Source: Fratercula arctica (taxonomy: Eukaryota > Chordata > Aves > Charadriiformes > Alcidae). From it: 64,000 nucleotides of DNA. The notes below the pieces were generated by a model that had not been told where the DNA came from, did no database searches, and saw nothing but the letters and a program-made list of their open reading frames with translations. Numbering within the stretch: position 1 is the stretch's first letter; each line of letters begins with the position of its first letter. The position numbers and the translations under genes were made by a program. The stretch spans positions 7,934,100 through 7,998,099 of the forward strand of contig CANTUZ010000025.1 of assembly GCA_947846985.1 (NCBI GenBank), read 5' to 3'. This document shows positions 35,944-47,223 of the stretch, in pieces.

Positions 35944-36306
35944 ATGTTGTTTTTGGACAGAATATTGTATCGTTTCTTCTTAGGGATTTCTTTAAAGTTA
36001 GTTGATATAGCACTGCTTAACTTGCCTTATCTGTTGTATAAGTTATTTGCTCTTTATGTTTGTATGCGGTGGTTCAAACGTGCTGTTCTGCTGCTGTATT
36101 TAATTCTGATCCATACTGTGATTGAATAGATAGCTTCTTTACCTGCATACCTAGGGCATTATGTAATGGATTCTGTTACTAATTACACTTTCAATTTTAC
36201 CTTGGAAATGTTTACTTTGCCCTTTACTGCTCATGCCAAACTGTCACCATCAGAGCCAGTGGATGCATCCCATTCAGATCTCGGAAATGGTTGTTTAAAA
36301 TCATGA
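35944..36306 (+). pseudogene. Hydrophobic pre-gag ORF of provirus 1 (one stop)
   Basis: A frame of 120 codons broken by a single TAG (36127-36129). The first part is strongly hydrophobic, with two or three membrane-like segments (around FFLGISLKLVDIALL, YLLYKLFALYVC and RAVLLLYLILIHTVI). After the stop the frame continues with PAYLGHYVMDSVTNYTFNFT, which resembles PYIGHRLSEFINNYTQ in the corresponding ORF of provirus 2 (62444-62112). Both lie between PBS and gag. Function unknown; it might be a signal/leader-type protein or an N-terminal extension of Gag. Membrane character is judged by eye. Confidence 0.6.
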
Positions 36307-36379
36307 TTTTATTACCAATTTTCTTGCATGGGTTGCAGGGGTGGGGTTTTTTTAAATCTTGATGTGGGAGTAGGCATTC

Positions 36380-37700
36380 TACAACATGCACTGCAACTAC
36401 TCAGACTCCATCAGCACCAGTACAAGTTGCCCCGGTGACCAGAAAGAAAAAAATGAGGTCAGTTCGTTCCCCTGTCCCTTGTGACAAAGACCAAATAAAG
36501 CCAGATACCAGGGGAGAGGACTCTTCTGACGAAGATCTAGGAACGTGTCCTTCTAAAGAAGATCCGGGGAAGGGTCCTTCTCAAGCAGATCAGGGGTAGG
36601 CTCCTTCTTGGGCAGCATCAGTGCAGGAGGAGGAATCAGATGCAGAGGTAATCGTTAAATCCTTCTCTATGAAGAATCTGCGAAATATGAGAAAGGATTT
36701 TAGCCGTAATGATGGTGAGACACTTATCTCCTGGTTGCTCCGATGCTGGGACAATGGAGCTGATACCATGGATTTAGACGGTAGAGAAGCTAGGCAGTTG
36801 GGAAACCTGGACAGAGATGGAGGTATTGATAAAGCAATTGGGAGGAAGACAAACACTCTCATTCTCTGGAGGCAACTGCTATCAATCAGCCGTAAAGGGC
36901 AGGTGTCCCTTTAAGGATGATATTGACTGCCTTCCAAGAAAATGGACCAGCATGGAAAAAGGTATTAAGTACCTGAGGGAACTGGCTGTGTGAGAGGCGA
37001 TTTATGGTAACTGGCAAGTGAACGTAGATCCTGATGAAATGCCATGCAAACGACCTATGTTGCAGAAGTTTGTACAGAGTGCACCATCAATGTATTCCCA
37101 CACTTTCTCAACAATGGTCTGGGGAGGATCTGATGATGATGCACCAACTGTAAATGCAGTGGCTAACAGGGTATGCCAGTATGAAGACAGTCTCTCTCGT
37201 TCCCTCACTGTGGCAGCCGTGGAAAAACTGACTGATAAAACGGAGAAAATGATTGAGAAAAATGAGAAACTTTGATATACTGTTTGATAAACTGTTCGGA
37301 ATGGAGAAAAGATCCCATTCTTCCCCTGCATGGACCCACGTCACAGCCATTAGGAGAAGGCGCCCTCCCACAAGACTGACTCAGAAGAAACAGAAGACAC
37401 TGTAAGATATCCTGTGGTTTTGCCTCTGCAGCTATGGAGAGAACGTGACTAAGTGGGATAAAAGACCTACCTCGGCCCTACAGGCACGAGTAAGTGAATT
37501 ACAAGGTGAAACAGACAAAAGAAAGAATTTTTCCAGGAGGACAGCTGCTCCAGTCCACAGGGGTCAGTTCTCTGGTCTGGGCAGGAACTCATCTGCTGGT
37601 TGTAGATGTTGTCCTCAACATTAGAGGGGCCCTGCCTCCAGCCAGGAGGAGAAGAGGGACAACAGAGTTTATTGGACTGCGTGGATTAGATGGCCTGGCA
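36380..37700 (+). pseudogene. gag: gag remnant of provirus 1
   Basis: Capsid-type Gag of the ERVL/Fv1-like kind. One frame (36621-36914) carries MRKDFSRNDGETLISWLLRC, WDNGADTMDLDGREARQLG and DRDGGIDKAIGRKT. A second (37018-37275) carries VDPDEMPCKRPMLQKFVQ and the following coiled-coil-like stretch AVEKLTDKTEKMIEKNEKL. The frames are out of phase, and a TGA and TAG interrupt the rest. The part equivalent to the N-terminal 100-odd residues of provirus 2 Gag (MTPFENF...) is not recognisable here and may be deleted around 36310-36380. Confidence 0.8.
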
Positions 37701-37860
37701 CATGAGAGCCCCAGAAGTATAGAGCCCTACTGGACACTGGTGCACAGTGCATTCTATTGCCATTGAATCATAAAGGGACAGAATCTGTCACTATTTCTGG
37801 AGTGACAGGTGGGTCTCAAGAACTGACTGTTTTGGAGGCCAATGTGAGCCTAACTTGGAA
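37700..37860 (+). pseudogene. pro: Protease remnant of provirus 1
   Basis: The aspartic-protease signature LLDTGAQCILLP is visible, with DTG at 37733-37741, followed in the next frame by ISGVTGGSQELTVLEANVSL (37787 onward). A frame change near 37755 separates the two. It would have matured Gag-Pol. Confidence 0.75.
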
Positions 37861-39500
37861 TAAATGGGAGAAGCAACTCATTGTGACTGGCCCAAATGAT
37901 CCATGCATCCTTGGCATAGACTACCTCAAGAAAGGGTATTTCAGAGACCCGAAAGGGTATGGGTGGGCTTTTGGTATGGCAGCTGTAGAGACTGAGGATA
38001 TCACACACCTGTCTACCTTGCCTGGTCTTTCAGATGACCCTTTTGTGGTGGGACTGCTGAGGGTTAAAGAACAGCAGGTGCCAATTGCTACTGCCATGGT
38101 GCATCACTGACAGTATTGCACCAACTGAGACTCCCTGATTCCCATCCAGAACCCGATTCGTCATTTGGAGACCCAAGGAGTGATCAGCAAGACTCACTCA
38201 CCCTTTAACAGCCCTAGAGGGCCAGTGCAGAAGTCTGACAGAGACTGGAGGTTAACAGCAGTCTATTGTGGCCTGAATGAAGTCACACCACCGAGTGCTG
38301 CTGTGCCAGACATACTAGAACTTCAATGTGAACTGGAGTCAAAGGCAGCCCAGTGGTATGCTACAATTGACATATTGCTAATGCATTTTTCTCTATTCCT
38401 TTAGCAGCAGAGTGCAGGCCAGGGTTTGCTTTCACCTGGAGAGGCATCCAGTACACCTGGAATTGACTGCCCCAGGGCTGGAAACACAGCCCCACCATTT
38501 GCCATGGGCTGATCCAGACTGCACTGGAGAAGGGTGGAGCTCCAGAACACCTGCAATACGCTGATGACATCGTTGTGGGGGGTAATACAGCAGAAGTAGT
38601 TTTCAAGAAAGGTAAGAAAATAATCAAGATTATTCTGAAAGCAGGTTTGGCTGTAAAAAGAGGTAAGATCAAGGGACCTGCATGAGACATCCAGTTTTTA
38701 GAAGTTAAGATGCAAGATGGGCGTCATCAGATCCCAATGGATGCGATTAACAAAATAACATCTATGTCCCTACCTACTAACAAAAAAGAAACACAAGCCT
38801 TTTTAGGCGTTGTGGGTTTCTGGAGAATGCATATTCCAGGTTATAGTCAGATTGTGAAACCTCTCTATGAAGTGACTCGAAAGAAAAATGATTTTATGTG
38901 GGGTCCTGAGCAACGATAGGCCTTTGAGCAAATTAAACAAGAGATTGTGCATGCAGTAGCCCTTGGACCAGTCCGAACAGGATGGGACATTAAAAATGTG
39001 CCCTGCACTGCAGCTGGGGACACTGGCCCTACCTGTAGCCTTTGGCGGAAAGCACCAGGGGAGACTCGAGGTCGACCCCTAGAATTTTGGAGATGGGGAT
39101 ACAGAGGATCTGAAGCCAACTATACCCCAACTGAGAAAGAAATTTTGGCAGCATATGAAGGAGTCAGGGCTGCTTCAGAAGTAATTGGTACTGAAGCACA
39201 GCTCCTCCTGGTGCCCCAATTACCGATACTGGGCTGGATGTTCAAGGGCAAGCATGTTCCTTCTACTCATCATGCCACCGATGCTACCTGGATTAAGTGG
39301 GTTGCCTTAATCACACAGCGAGCTCGAAAGGGAAACCCAAATTGTCCAGGAATCGTGGAAGTGATCACAAACTGGCCCGAAGGCAAAGACTTCAGAATGC
39401 CACCAGAGGAGGTGGTAACTCGTGCTGAGGAAGCCCCACCATATAACGAACTCTCAGATAATGAGAAACAGTATGCTCTGTTCACTGATGGGTTGAAGGA
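37757..39500 (+). pseudogene. pol: Reverse transcriptase remnant of provirus 1
   Basis: Open pieces: 37757-38110 (ILGIDYLKKGYF), 38165-38404 (VISKTHSPFNSPRGPVQKSD), 38710-38919 (MSLPTNKKETQAFLGVVGFW) and 38947-39579 (connection domain and start of RNase H). The polymerase catalytic box reads YADD (38557-38568), where provirus 2 has YIDD. Stops include TGA at 38108-38110 and TAG at 38402-38404, with a frameshift near 38385. Non-functional. Confidence 0.88.
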
Positions 39501-39930
39501 AAACATCGAAAGTGGAAAGCTGCTGTGTGGAGTCCTACATGATGAGGAGCAAAAGCAACTGAAGGAGAAGGTGAATTGAGTCAATTTGCAGAGGTAAAAG
39601 CCATCCAGCTGGCTTTAGACATTGCTGAATGAGAAAAGTGGCCAATACTCTGTCTCAATACTGACTCATGGATGGTGGCAAATGCTCTGTGGGGATGGTT
39701 AAAGCAGTGGAAGCAGAGCAACTGGCAGCACAGAGGTAAACCCATCTGGACTGCTGAATTATGGCAAAATATTGCTGACCGGCTAGGGAAACTAATCATA
39801 AAGGTACGTCATGTAGATGCCCATGTACCCATGAGTCAGGCCACTGAGGAACATGGAAACAATCAGCAAGCGGATCAGGCTAAGATTTTCCAGACAGATG
39901 TGGACTGAGAACATAAAGGTGAACTATTTT
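39470..39930 (+). pseudogene. pol: RNase H remnant of provirus 1
   Basis: Acidic-site landmarks seen: LFTDG (39478), VKAIQLALDIAE (about 39596), TDSWMVANALWGW (39660) and VRHVDAHVP (about 39806). The region after TDG is altered compared with provirus 2, and stops occur at about 39577 and 39630. It would have removed the RNA template strand. Confidence 0.82.
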
Positions 39931-40721
39931 TAGCTCGGTGGGCCCATGACACTTCAGGTCATCAAGGAAGGGATGCAACATATAAATGGGCCTGTGACCG
40001 AGGGGTGGATTTAACTATGGATGCTATTACACAGGTTATCCACGACTGTGAAACATGCACTGAAATCAAGCAAGCTGAAAGGTTAAAACCTTTGTGGTAT
40101 GGGGGATGGTGGTTAAAATATAAGTATGGGGAGGGTTGGCAAATTGTCTATATCACGCTCCCTCAAACCCCCCAGGGTAAGCATTATGTGCTAACTATGG
40201 TGGAAGCAAGCACCAGATGGTTGGAAACCTATGCTGTGCCCCATGCCACTGCACAAAATAATATCCTGGGCCTTGAAAAGCAAGTGTTGTGGCAACATGG
40301 TACTCCAGAAAGAATTGAGTCAGACAATAGGACTCATTTCAAAAACAGTCTTAAAGGAAATTGGGCAAAAGAACATGGTATTGAGTGGGTATACCATATC
40401 CCCTCTCATGCACCAGCTTCTGGGAAAATTGAGCGATACAATGGATTGTTAAAAAGTACCCTGAAAGCAATGGGAGGTGGAACCTTTAAAAATGGGGAAA
40501 AGCATTTAGCACAAGCTACCTGGTTAGTTAACACCAGGAGATACAGTAATCGAGCTGGTCCTGATCAATCAGACCTTCTACACACAGTAGAAGGGGATAA
40601 AGTCCCTGTGGTGCATGAAAGGAATATGCTGGGGAAACCTGTTTGGGTTTTTCCTGCCTCAGGCAAAGGCAAACACATTCATGGGATTGTTTTTGCTCAA
40701 GGACCTGGATGTACTATGTGT
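39920..40721 (+). pseudogene. pol: Integrase remnant of provirus 1
   Basis: Zinc-binding HHCC domain: RWAHDTSGHQGRDATY, then VIHDCETC (to about 40062). Core: the residue at the first catalytic aspartate position is Val (40146-40148, context WQIVYITLP, where provirus 2 has Asp). The second Asp is in ESDNRTHF (40323-40325) and the Glu in SGKIERYNG (40431-40433), with 35 residues between, as in retroviral integrases. The C-terminal part has KPVWVFPASG. The frame 40005-40910 is otherwise open and runs on into the LTR remnant. Confidence 0.88.
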
Positions 40722-40857
40722 AATATTTTCATTAAAGTAGTTTATTTTTTTTCTAAACTGATAAATCTCTATCTCTCTCTCTCCTCTCTTTGGAGAAAGT
40801 GGTTGGGGGGGGGAGCATCTGTCATTCTTATTGGCCAATCCGGCCCAAACCGCCACA
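40722..40857 (+). repeat. 3' LTR remnant of provirus 1
   Basis: Matches the last ~136 bp of the 5' LTR, from TAATATTTTCATTAAAGTAG to CCGCCACA, including the ATTGGCCAATC motif. About 600 bp of the LTR (U3, TATA) are missing. Followed directly by the TSD GCATC. Confidence 0.9.
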
Positions 40858-40862
40858 GCATC

Positions 40863-42088
40863 CAAACATGGGAAATACCATTTAGACCAGGGTATAAATC
40901 AGGTAGCTAGAGGCAGAAGTAATCAGATTTATGCCTATTTTGCAAGTACAAAAGATGTACGTGAACATCATTTTACCATATCCCCAGAAGGTTCAGGGAT
41001 CCCCATTTTCTTACAGTGGCTGTCTCTATGTACTCAGGCAACAAGCTCTTGAACGTGTACTCATTCATCGCATGTCTGCCAACATACTCAATGTTGTTCA
41101 AAAGTCCCTCCACCTTAGAGTCAGAGAATTTCAAATGGAAGCATAGAGGTGCTATTTTTAGTGTCCTGGGAAACAACATTTGGCATTAACTAAACTCTGG
41201 TATTTTCTACCTCTCTCTTCTCTGACATCATCCCACTTCCAGATATGTTAGTGGAACAAAACAACCATTTGAATGATGTCTCTGTGGGCTTTCTGGAAGA
41301 AATGGTTGACTTGGAAGGTTATGAGAACGAAATTAGTAGTGAGTACATTACATGTAGAGAATACATGTGATGATAAATAGATGAAGCTGTAATAACTGAG
41401 ACAGCTGTGAGAATACTTTGTATGGTGTTGCTCCTAGCAACAAAATTCTCAATTTGGATGTTGTGGCCAGTATGTGTTTTCAGAAAAATGTCATTAGATG
41501 AAGAAAACTGAATCCTCTCTTCCTGTCACCTCCTTCCTTATGTACTACAATATTTTATGTACGTGATCTAAGGCAAAAATAAAATTAGCACAATATTAAT
41601 TGTTAAGTAGAAGATAACATCAACTGCAGCTGCATATCTTTGCAAAAATAGCGATTAATTTAAATCAAATCCTTGACTTGTTTATGAAACAGCACAAGTC
41701 AGAAATCTTTCAGGAGAATATTTCCCATATGGTGCTTTCCATCCAATTTTTTATTATTTTACATTAGTATTTTGATGTTCTTTTAAACAAATAGATACAT
41801 AAGTAAAATTCTAATGCCCCGTTACAACTTGATCAGTTTTGGTTCTAAAAGCTGTGACACCCTAAAGGTAAAATAAATTTGACTTCAGGCAGGCTTTTTA
41901 TGCAGGTTTCCCATTCTGGGAACTAAGCATTCTTAATATTAAAAATAATATCAGAGAAAGAAAAGTAATTGAGGATCTGCAAAAGGCAATTGGAAAAATT
42001 ATTCAAGACAAATTTTAAATTAATTATATTACCCAGAAAAGTGTTTTGCAAATTATTTGACTGGCTATAGTTTTATAATTTAGATATA
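40863..42088. other. AT-rich DNA, no gene seen
   Basis: Flank between provirus 1 and the next CR1. No domain, LTR or RNA gene recognised. Confidence 0.55.
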
Positions 42089-44880
42089 GAATCACAGAAT
42101 CGTAGAATTGCCTAGGTTGGAAGGGACCTCTAGTCCAACCATCAACCTAACTCTGACAAAAGCCATCACTAAACTATATTGCTAACCACTATGTCTACCT
42201 GTCTTTTAAATACCTCCAGGGATGGTGGTGCCTCAACCACTTCCCTGGGCAGCCTGGTCCAATGCTTAATAACCCTTTTGGTGAAGAAATTTTTCCTAAT
42301 ATCCAATCTAAACTTCCCCTGGTGCAACTTGAGGCCATTTCCTCTTGTCCTATCACCTGTTACTTGGGAGAAGAGATTGACCCCCCCACCTCTCTACAAC
42401 CTCCTTTCAGGTAGCTTTAGAGAGCGATAGGGTCTCCCCTCAGCCTCCTTTTCTCTAGGCTAAACAATCCCAGTTCCCTCAGCCGCTCTTCATAAGACTT
42501 ATTCTCCAGACCCCTCACCAGCTTCGTTGCCCTTCTCTGGACACGCTCGAGCACCTCAGTGTCTTTTTTGTGGTGAGGGGCCCTGTCATGGTTTAGCCTC
42601 AGACGGCAACCATGCGGCCGCTCTCTCAAGCTTTCCCCCCCCCATGGGGAAGAATTGGAAGAAAAAGGCAAAACTCATGGGTTGAGACATAGGCAGTTCA
42701 ACAGAACAGCAAAGGGAACAAGAAAACAACAACAATAACATGGATAGTGGAATGTACAAACACGATTACGGTACCACTGCTCACCAACGGGGCCCGGGAC
42801 GCCCCAGCTTGCTCCCAAGCGGTGACTTCCTACCCCCCTCCCCCAGCATCTCAGACTGGGCATGGCTCATATGGGATGCAATATCTGTGTCCCTCCCAGA
42901 GCCTAGGGAGAATTAACCCTATCCCCACTGGAACCAGGACAGGCACAAAAATGGACACAGTACTCGAGGTGGGGCCTCACCAGTACCAAGTACAGGGGGA
43001 CGATCACTTCCCTAGTCCTACTCACCACACTATTCCTGATACAGGCCAGGATGCTGTTGACCTTCTTGGCCACCTGGGCACACTGCTGGCTCATATTCAG
43101 CCAGCTGTCGACCAACACCCCCAGGTCCCTTTCTGCCAGGCAGCTCTCCAGCCACTTGTCCCCAAGCCTGTATTGCTGCACGGGGTTGTTGTGACCCAAG
43201 TGCAGGACCTGGCACTTGGCCTTATTGAACCTCATACCATTGGCCTTGTCCCATCAATCCAGCCTATCCAGATCCCTCTACAGAGTCTTTCTACCCTCAA
43301 GCAGGTCAACACTCCCATCTAACTTGGTGTCGTCTGCAAACTTACTGAGGGTGCACTCCATCCCCTCGTTCAGATCATTGATAAAGATATTAAAGAGAAC
43401 CGGCCCCAATACCAAGCCCTGGGGAACACCACTTGTGACCGGCCGCCAACTGGATTTAATCCCATTCACCACCACTCTCTGGGCCCAGCCCTAAAGCCAG
43501 GTTTTTCCCCAGCAAAGAGTGTTCCCGTCCAAGCCATGGGCAGCCAGTTTCTCCAGGAGAATGCTGTGGTAACTGTATCAAAGGCCTTACTAGCAGGTCA
43601 CCTTGTCATAGAAGGAGATCAGGCTAGTCAAGCAGGATCTGCCTTTCATAAACCCATGCTGACTGGGCCTGATCGCCTCGTTGTCCTTCATGTGCCACAT
43701 AATGGCACTCAGGATGATCTGTTCCATGGCCTTCCCAGGCACCGAGGTCAGACTGACAGGCCTGTAATTCCCTGGATCCCCCTTCCAGCCCTTCTTGTGG
43801 ATGGGTGTCACATTTGCTAGACGCCAGTCAACTGGGACCTCCCCGGTTAGCCAGGGCTGCTGGTAAATGATGGAAAGTGGCTTGGTGAGCACTTCCACCA
43901 GCTCCCTCAGTACCCTTGGGTGGATCCCATCCGGCCCCATAGACTTGGGTATGTCCAGGTGTTGGAGCAGGTCCCTCACCAACTCTCTTTGGATTATGGG
44001 GGCTTCATTCTGCTCCCCACCCCTATCTACTAGCTCAGGGGTCTGGGTACTCAGGGAACAACCGGTCCTACTACTAAAGACTGAGGCAAAGAAGGCATTA
44101 AGTACCTCAGCCTTCTCCTCATTCTTTGTCACTATGTTGCCACCTTCATCCAATAAAGGATGGAGATTCTCCTTAGTCCTCCTTTTGTTACTAATATATT
44201 TATAGAAACTCTTTTTATTGTTCTTAACATCCAAAGCCAGGTTAAGTTCTAGTTGGGCTTTGGCCTTTCTAATTTTCTCCCTACATAGCCTCACAACATC
44301 TTTGTAGCCTTCCTGAGTGGCCTGCCCTTCCTTCCAAAGGACATAAACTCTCCTTTTTTCTCTGAGTTGCAACCATATCTCTCTGTTCAGCCAGGCCAGT
44401 CTTTTCCCCTGACAGCTCGTTTTTTGGCACATGGGGACAGCCTGCTCCTGTACTTTTAAGACCTTCTTCTTGAAAAACGTCCAGCCTTCCTGGACTCCTT
44501 TGCCCTTCAGGACTGCCTCCCAAGGGACTCTGTCAAGCAGGCTCCTGAAAAGACCAAAGTCTGCCCTCCAGAAGTCCATGGTGGCAGTTCTGGTGACCCC
44601 CCTCCTTGCTTCCCTGAGAATCAAAAACTATCATTTCATGATCACTACGCCCAAGACAGCCTCCAACTCTCACATCCCCCACAAGTCCTTCTCTGTTTAC
44701 AAACAGCAGGTCCAGCAGGGCTCCTTCCCTAGTCGGTTCCCTCACCAGCTGTGTCAGGAAGTTATCCCCAACACACTCCAGGAACCTCCTAGACTGTTCC
44801 CTCTCAGCTCTATTGTGTTCCCAGCTGATATCTGGTAGGTTGAAGTCTCCCACCAGGACAAGGGCCAGTGAGGAAGACTG
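42089..44880 (-). mobile_element. Long CR1 copy interrupted by a solo LTR
   Basis: Minus-strand CR1 with its 3' end at 42089 (GAATCACAGAATCGTAGAATT in plus sense, cut to landmarks) and a 5' truncation near 44880 within the endonuclease (ALVLVGDFNLPDISWEHNRA, GCLGRSDHEMI). The RT frame 44624-43590 (344 codons) contains [44 protein letters not shown] and QHGFMKGRSCLTSLISFYDK. After a break, 43475-43278 contains [20 protein letters not shown] and catalytic FADDT. The C-terminal part is split by the LTR at 42584-42941. Several frameshifts; non-functional. Confidence 0.93.
42579..42946 (-). mobile_element. Solo LTR nested in CR1
   Basis: The LTR spans 42584-42941 (358 bp), with TGT...ACA-type ends (TGTCATGGTTTAGCC in plus sense, CCAGGACA at the far end). 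CR1 sequence resumes on both sides. Flanks are GGCCC (42579-42583) and GGCAC (42942-42946), a target-site duplication with one mismatch. It is the same family as the 5' LTR of provirus 2 (62549-62920), sharing AGGCAAAACTC, ACAACAACAATAACA and the CAGCAAAGGGAACAAGAAAA landmark. Orientation follows provirus 2 (minus). Confidence 0.9.
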
Positions 44881-45707
44881 AAAAAAAAAAATCCTTCAGA
44901 AACTCCAGTATGAAGTATCTAGTCACGTTGGTGAGTTGCTAGTCAGATGAATATTTACTTAGAGCCCCTTATATGAATAAATGATCATTGTGAGGAACAA
45001 ACTTTTTCAAACCTGGCTTTGAAAGATTACATGATAATTATGGACTTGTGAATGGTTATAAATCACCAAAATGGTATCTCTTGTTGTTGTTTGATATAGG
45101 TGATTCAGAGAATTCTAGGATGGGGGGAGAGGGAAGTCAGAGTTTTGACTTACCCCATCTTCAGCTGTGGCCATATTTGCTTCATACCAGAGAATATTTG
45201 AATGTTTTGGATTTATGTTGATGAATCGTCTAGAATCTTAGATAAGCCATTAGAAACCTCCTTATTCTTTGAATCCAAAGTAGCCTAATGGATGGACTCT
45301 ACAGGCATTCCTAACTTCATTCTATTTTTGAAATGTTTAATAAGATCATATTTTAAATGAGACAGTCTCTTGGAACATGTTATTTGCACACAGCCACCCA
45401 TACTCTTTAGCAGGTTTGAAGCTCAACTCTACTGCTGCCAAAATGCAAAATCTCTGCTAGTTTCAGTGACATCAAGATTTAGCTCCTGATCCTTAAGTAT
45501 AAAGCAGTTCAAGGATTGCTCTCCTTTACACCACTCATAGCCTGCTCATAACTTACTGCAAACTGATGTGCCCTTCTCCTGGCATGCTGTAAAGTAGTTG
45601 GATACAGTGCTCATAACTGCATTTAGGATGTTTGCAAACTGGATGTAACTTACAAAGCAAGGAGGATAGCACTACATCTCCTACTAGAAAGGCTGAAAAT
45701 AGAATGT

Positions 45708-46434
45708 TGTCCTGGTTTGAGGTAAAACAGAACCAACTTTCTGTTCAGTAATTTTATTTCTTAGCTAGGCCTCTTCTAACTCTCTGAAATTAACAGCATA
45801 TTGTCCCAAAAACTGTTCATTCTCAGAGGGATAAGACCAATGTTTATAGTTCATGCCAAGGAATGGTATGCAGAGAGGCTCTTGCTTATACTTGTTGCTA
45901 TAACAACCAAGGTCAGCTAATTTCATTATTTGCCCCATTGGAGGGTCGGAAACAGAAAAGCATAGAGGGGTCGCACCTGCAGGGAGGAGCGGACAGGACA
46001 GGTGACCCACAATTGACCAACAGGGGTATTCCATCCCATCTGCCCCATGCTCAGTATAAAAGCTGAGGGATCAAAGGGTCAGCTCTCTCTTCTTCAATGG
46101 CCGACGTCCGAGGAGGACCCTGTCTGTTCATCTGTCTTTGATCCCGATTATTGCGTTCCTGACTCCAGATATGGAATCCAGTTCCCACCCATCACTGAAT
46201 CAAGTCTGGGACTTCCCCGGTGCCTGTCGGTGACGTCATCCTGGGAGTTCAATACTGGTTTTGTATATATTGTATCTATTTCATTATTTCCTTTTTATTT
46301 TATTATTAATATTTCATTAAAGTAGCTTAGTTCCTTCTAAACTCATAAATCTCTTTATCCTCCTCTCCTTGGAGCTAGATGTGGGGGAGAGCATCTGTCA
46401 TCTGTCATTGGCCAATTCGGCCTGAATCAAAACA
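45708..46434 (+). mobile_element. Solo LTR of the provirus 1 family
   Basis: Starts TGTCCTGGTTTGAG like the LTR at 35086 and ends AATCAAAACA, 727 bp. TATAAAA lies at 46055-46061 and ATTAAA at 46316-46321. The flanking bases (AATGT before, GGTAT after) do not form a clean target-site duplication, so the ends may have mutated or be off by a base or two. No internal retroviral sequence remains. Confidence 0.88.
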
Positions 46435-47223
46435 GGTATGTAATATTGTTTCTTTAAATGGAAACTTGGCATAATCTATGTGCCATGTTATAGGTGAAAT
46501 AACAGCTTTAAAACTGGCTTGCACCAGTCAGTCATGTTCTTTTTTAAAAAAACCCAAATTTTAAATAAACAAATCTCTGAAGGTATTCAATATGAGATAC
46601 TTAATGTAATATAATAACAAAGTAAGTTACATTATAGCAGTTTTTACTATTCTGGACCATATTACCATGCACATAGAAGAGATTGTTTTTGCAATACACA
46701 ATATGTATTTTTCAACTTTTAAATTCATCTGCCATTTTATGAACCAGTAACTGAAAATCCTGAGATATTCTGTATTTTTTGCAGCCATCTTTCACTTTTA
46801 TGGCTTTGAATAACTCACCGTTCTCTGGGTTAAGTTCATGTCTGAATTCTTTGGTCAGTAACTTTTCTTCCTAGTATCTGCATGCTGTCCCCAGTACTGA
46901 GGACACTACATACCAGTATAAACTGTGCTCTAATATGATCTGTGCTCTAGCACTGTGGAAACCTAAAAGGATAAGCCTCTCCAAATGATACATGACTGTC
47001 AGAAATCACTTTAACAAGAGTGATCAAACACAGAAGCCATATGTTGTTTGAAAGAGAAGCAAATTTCAAAGTACATACATAATATGATTCAGAACACATC
47101 TCAGGTTCAATGTACTAGTATATGTACATTAATCTATATACAAATATAATCAGTTAGTAAAAAATTGTTTCAGTTAAGCTATCACACAGCGCATAAGCAA
47201 TCCATAAATTAACACAGCAGGGC
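46435..47223. other. AT-rich DNA, no gene seen
   Basis: Between the solo LTR and the next CR1. Nothing recognisable. Confidence 0.5.

Larger units (their letters stand above)
35081..40862 (+). mobile_element. ERVL-type provirus 1, broken, with 3'-LTR remnant
   Basis: Bounded by the 5-bp duplication GCATC (35081-35085 and 40858-40862). Order: 5' LTR 35086-35830, primer-binding site, hydrophobic pre-gag ORF, gag, protease, RT, RNase H, integrase, then directly the last ~136 bp of the 3' LTR (about 40722-40857). No env is present, as in ERVL elements. Every gene has stops or frameshifts. The internal region is short because part of gag and everything between the integrase C-terminus and the last part of the 3' LTR is gone. 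The intact TSD shows that this loss happened after integration or during reverse transcription, not by an external deletion. Confidence 0.92.

Noticed and set aside
40722..40910. C-terminal extension of integrase as a novel domain
   Set aside because: The extra residues come from reading through the 3' LTR remnant into the flank after an internal deletion.
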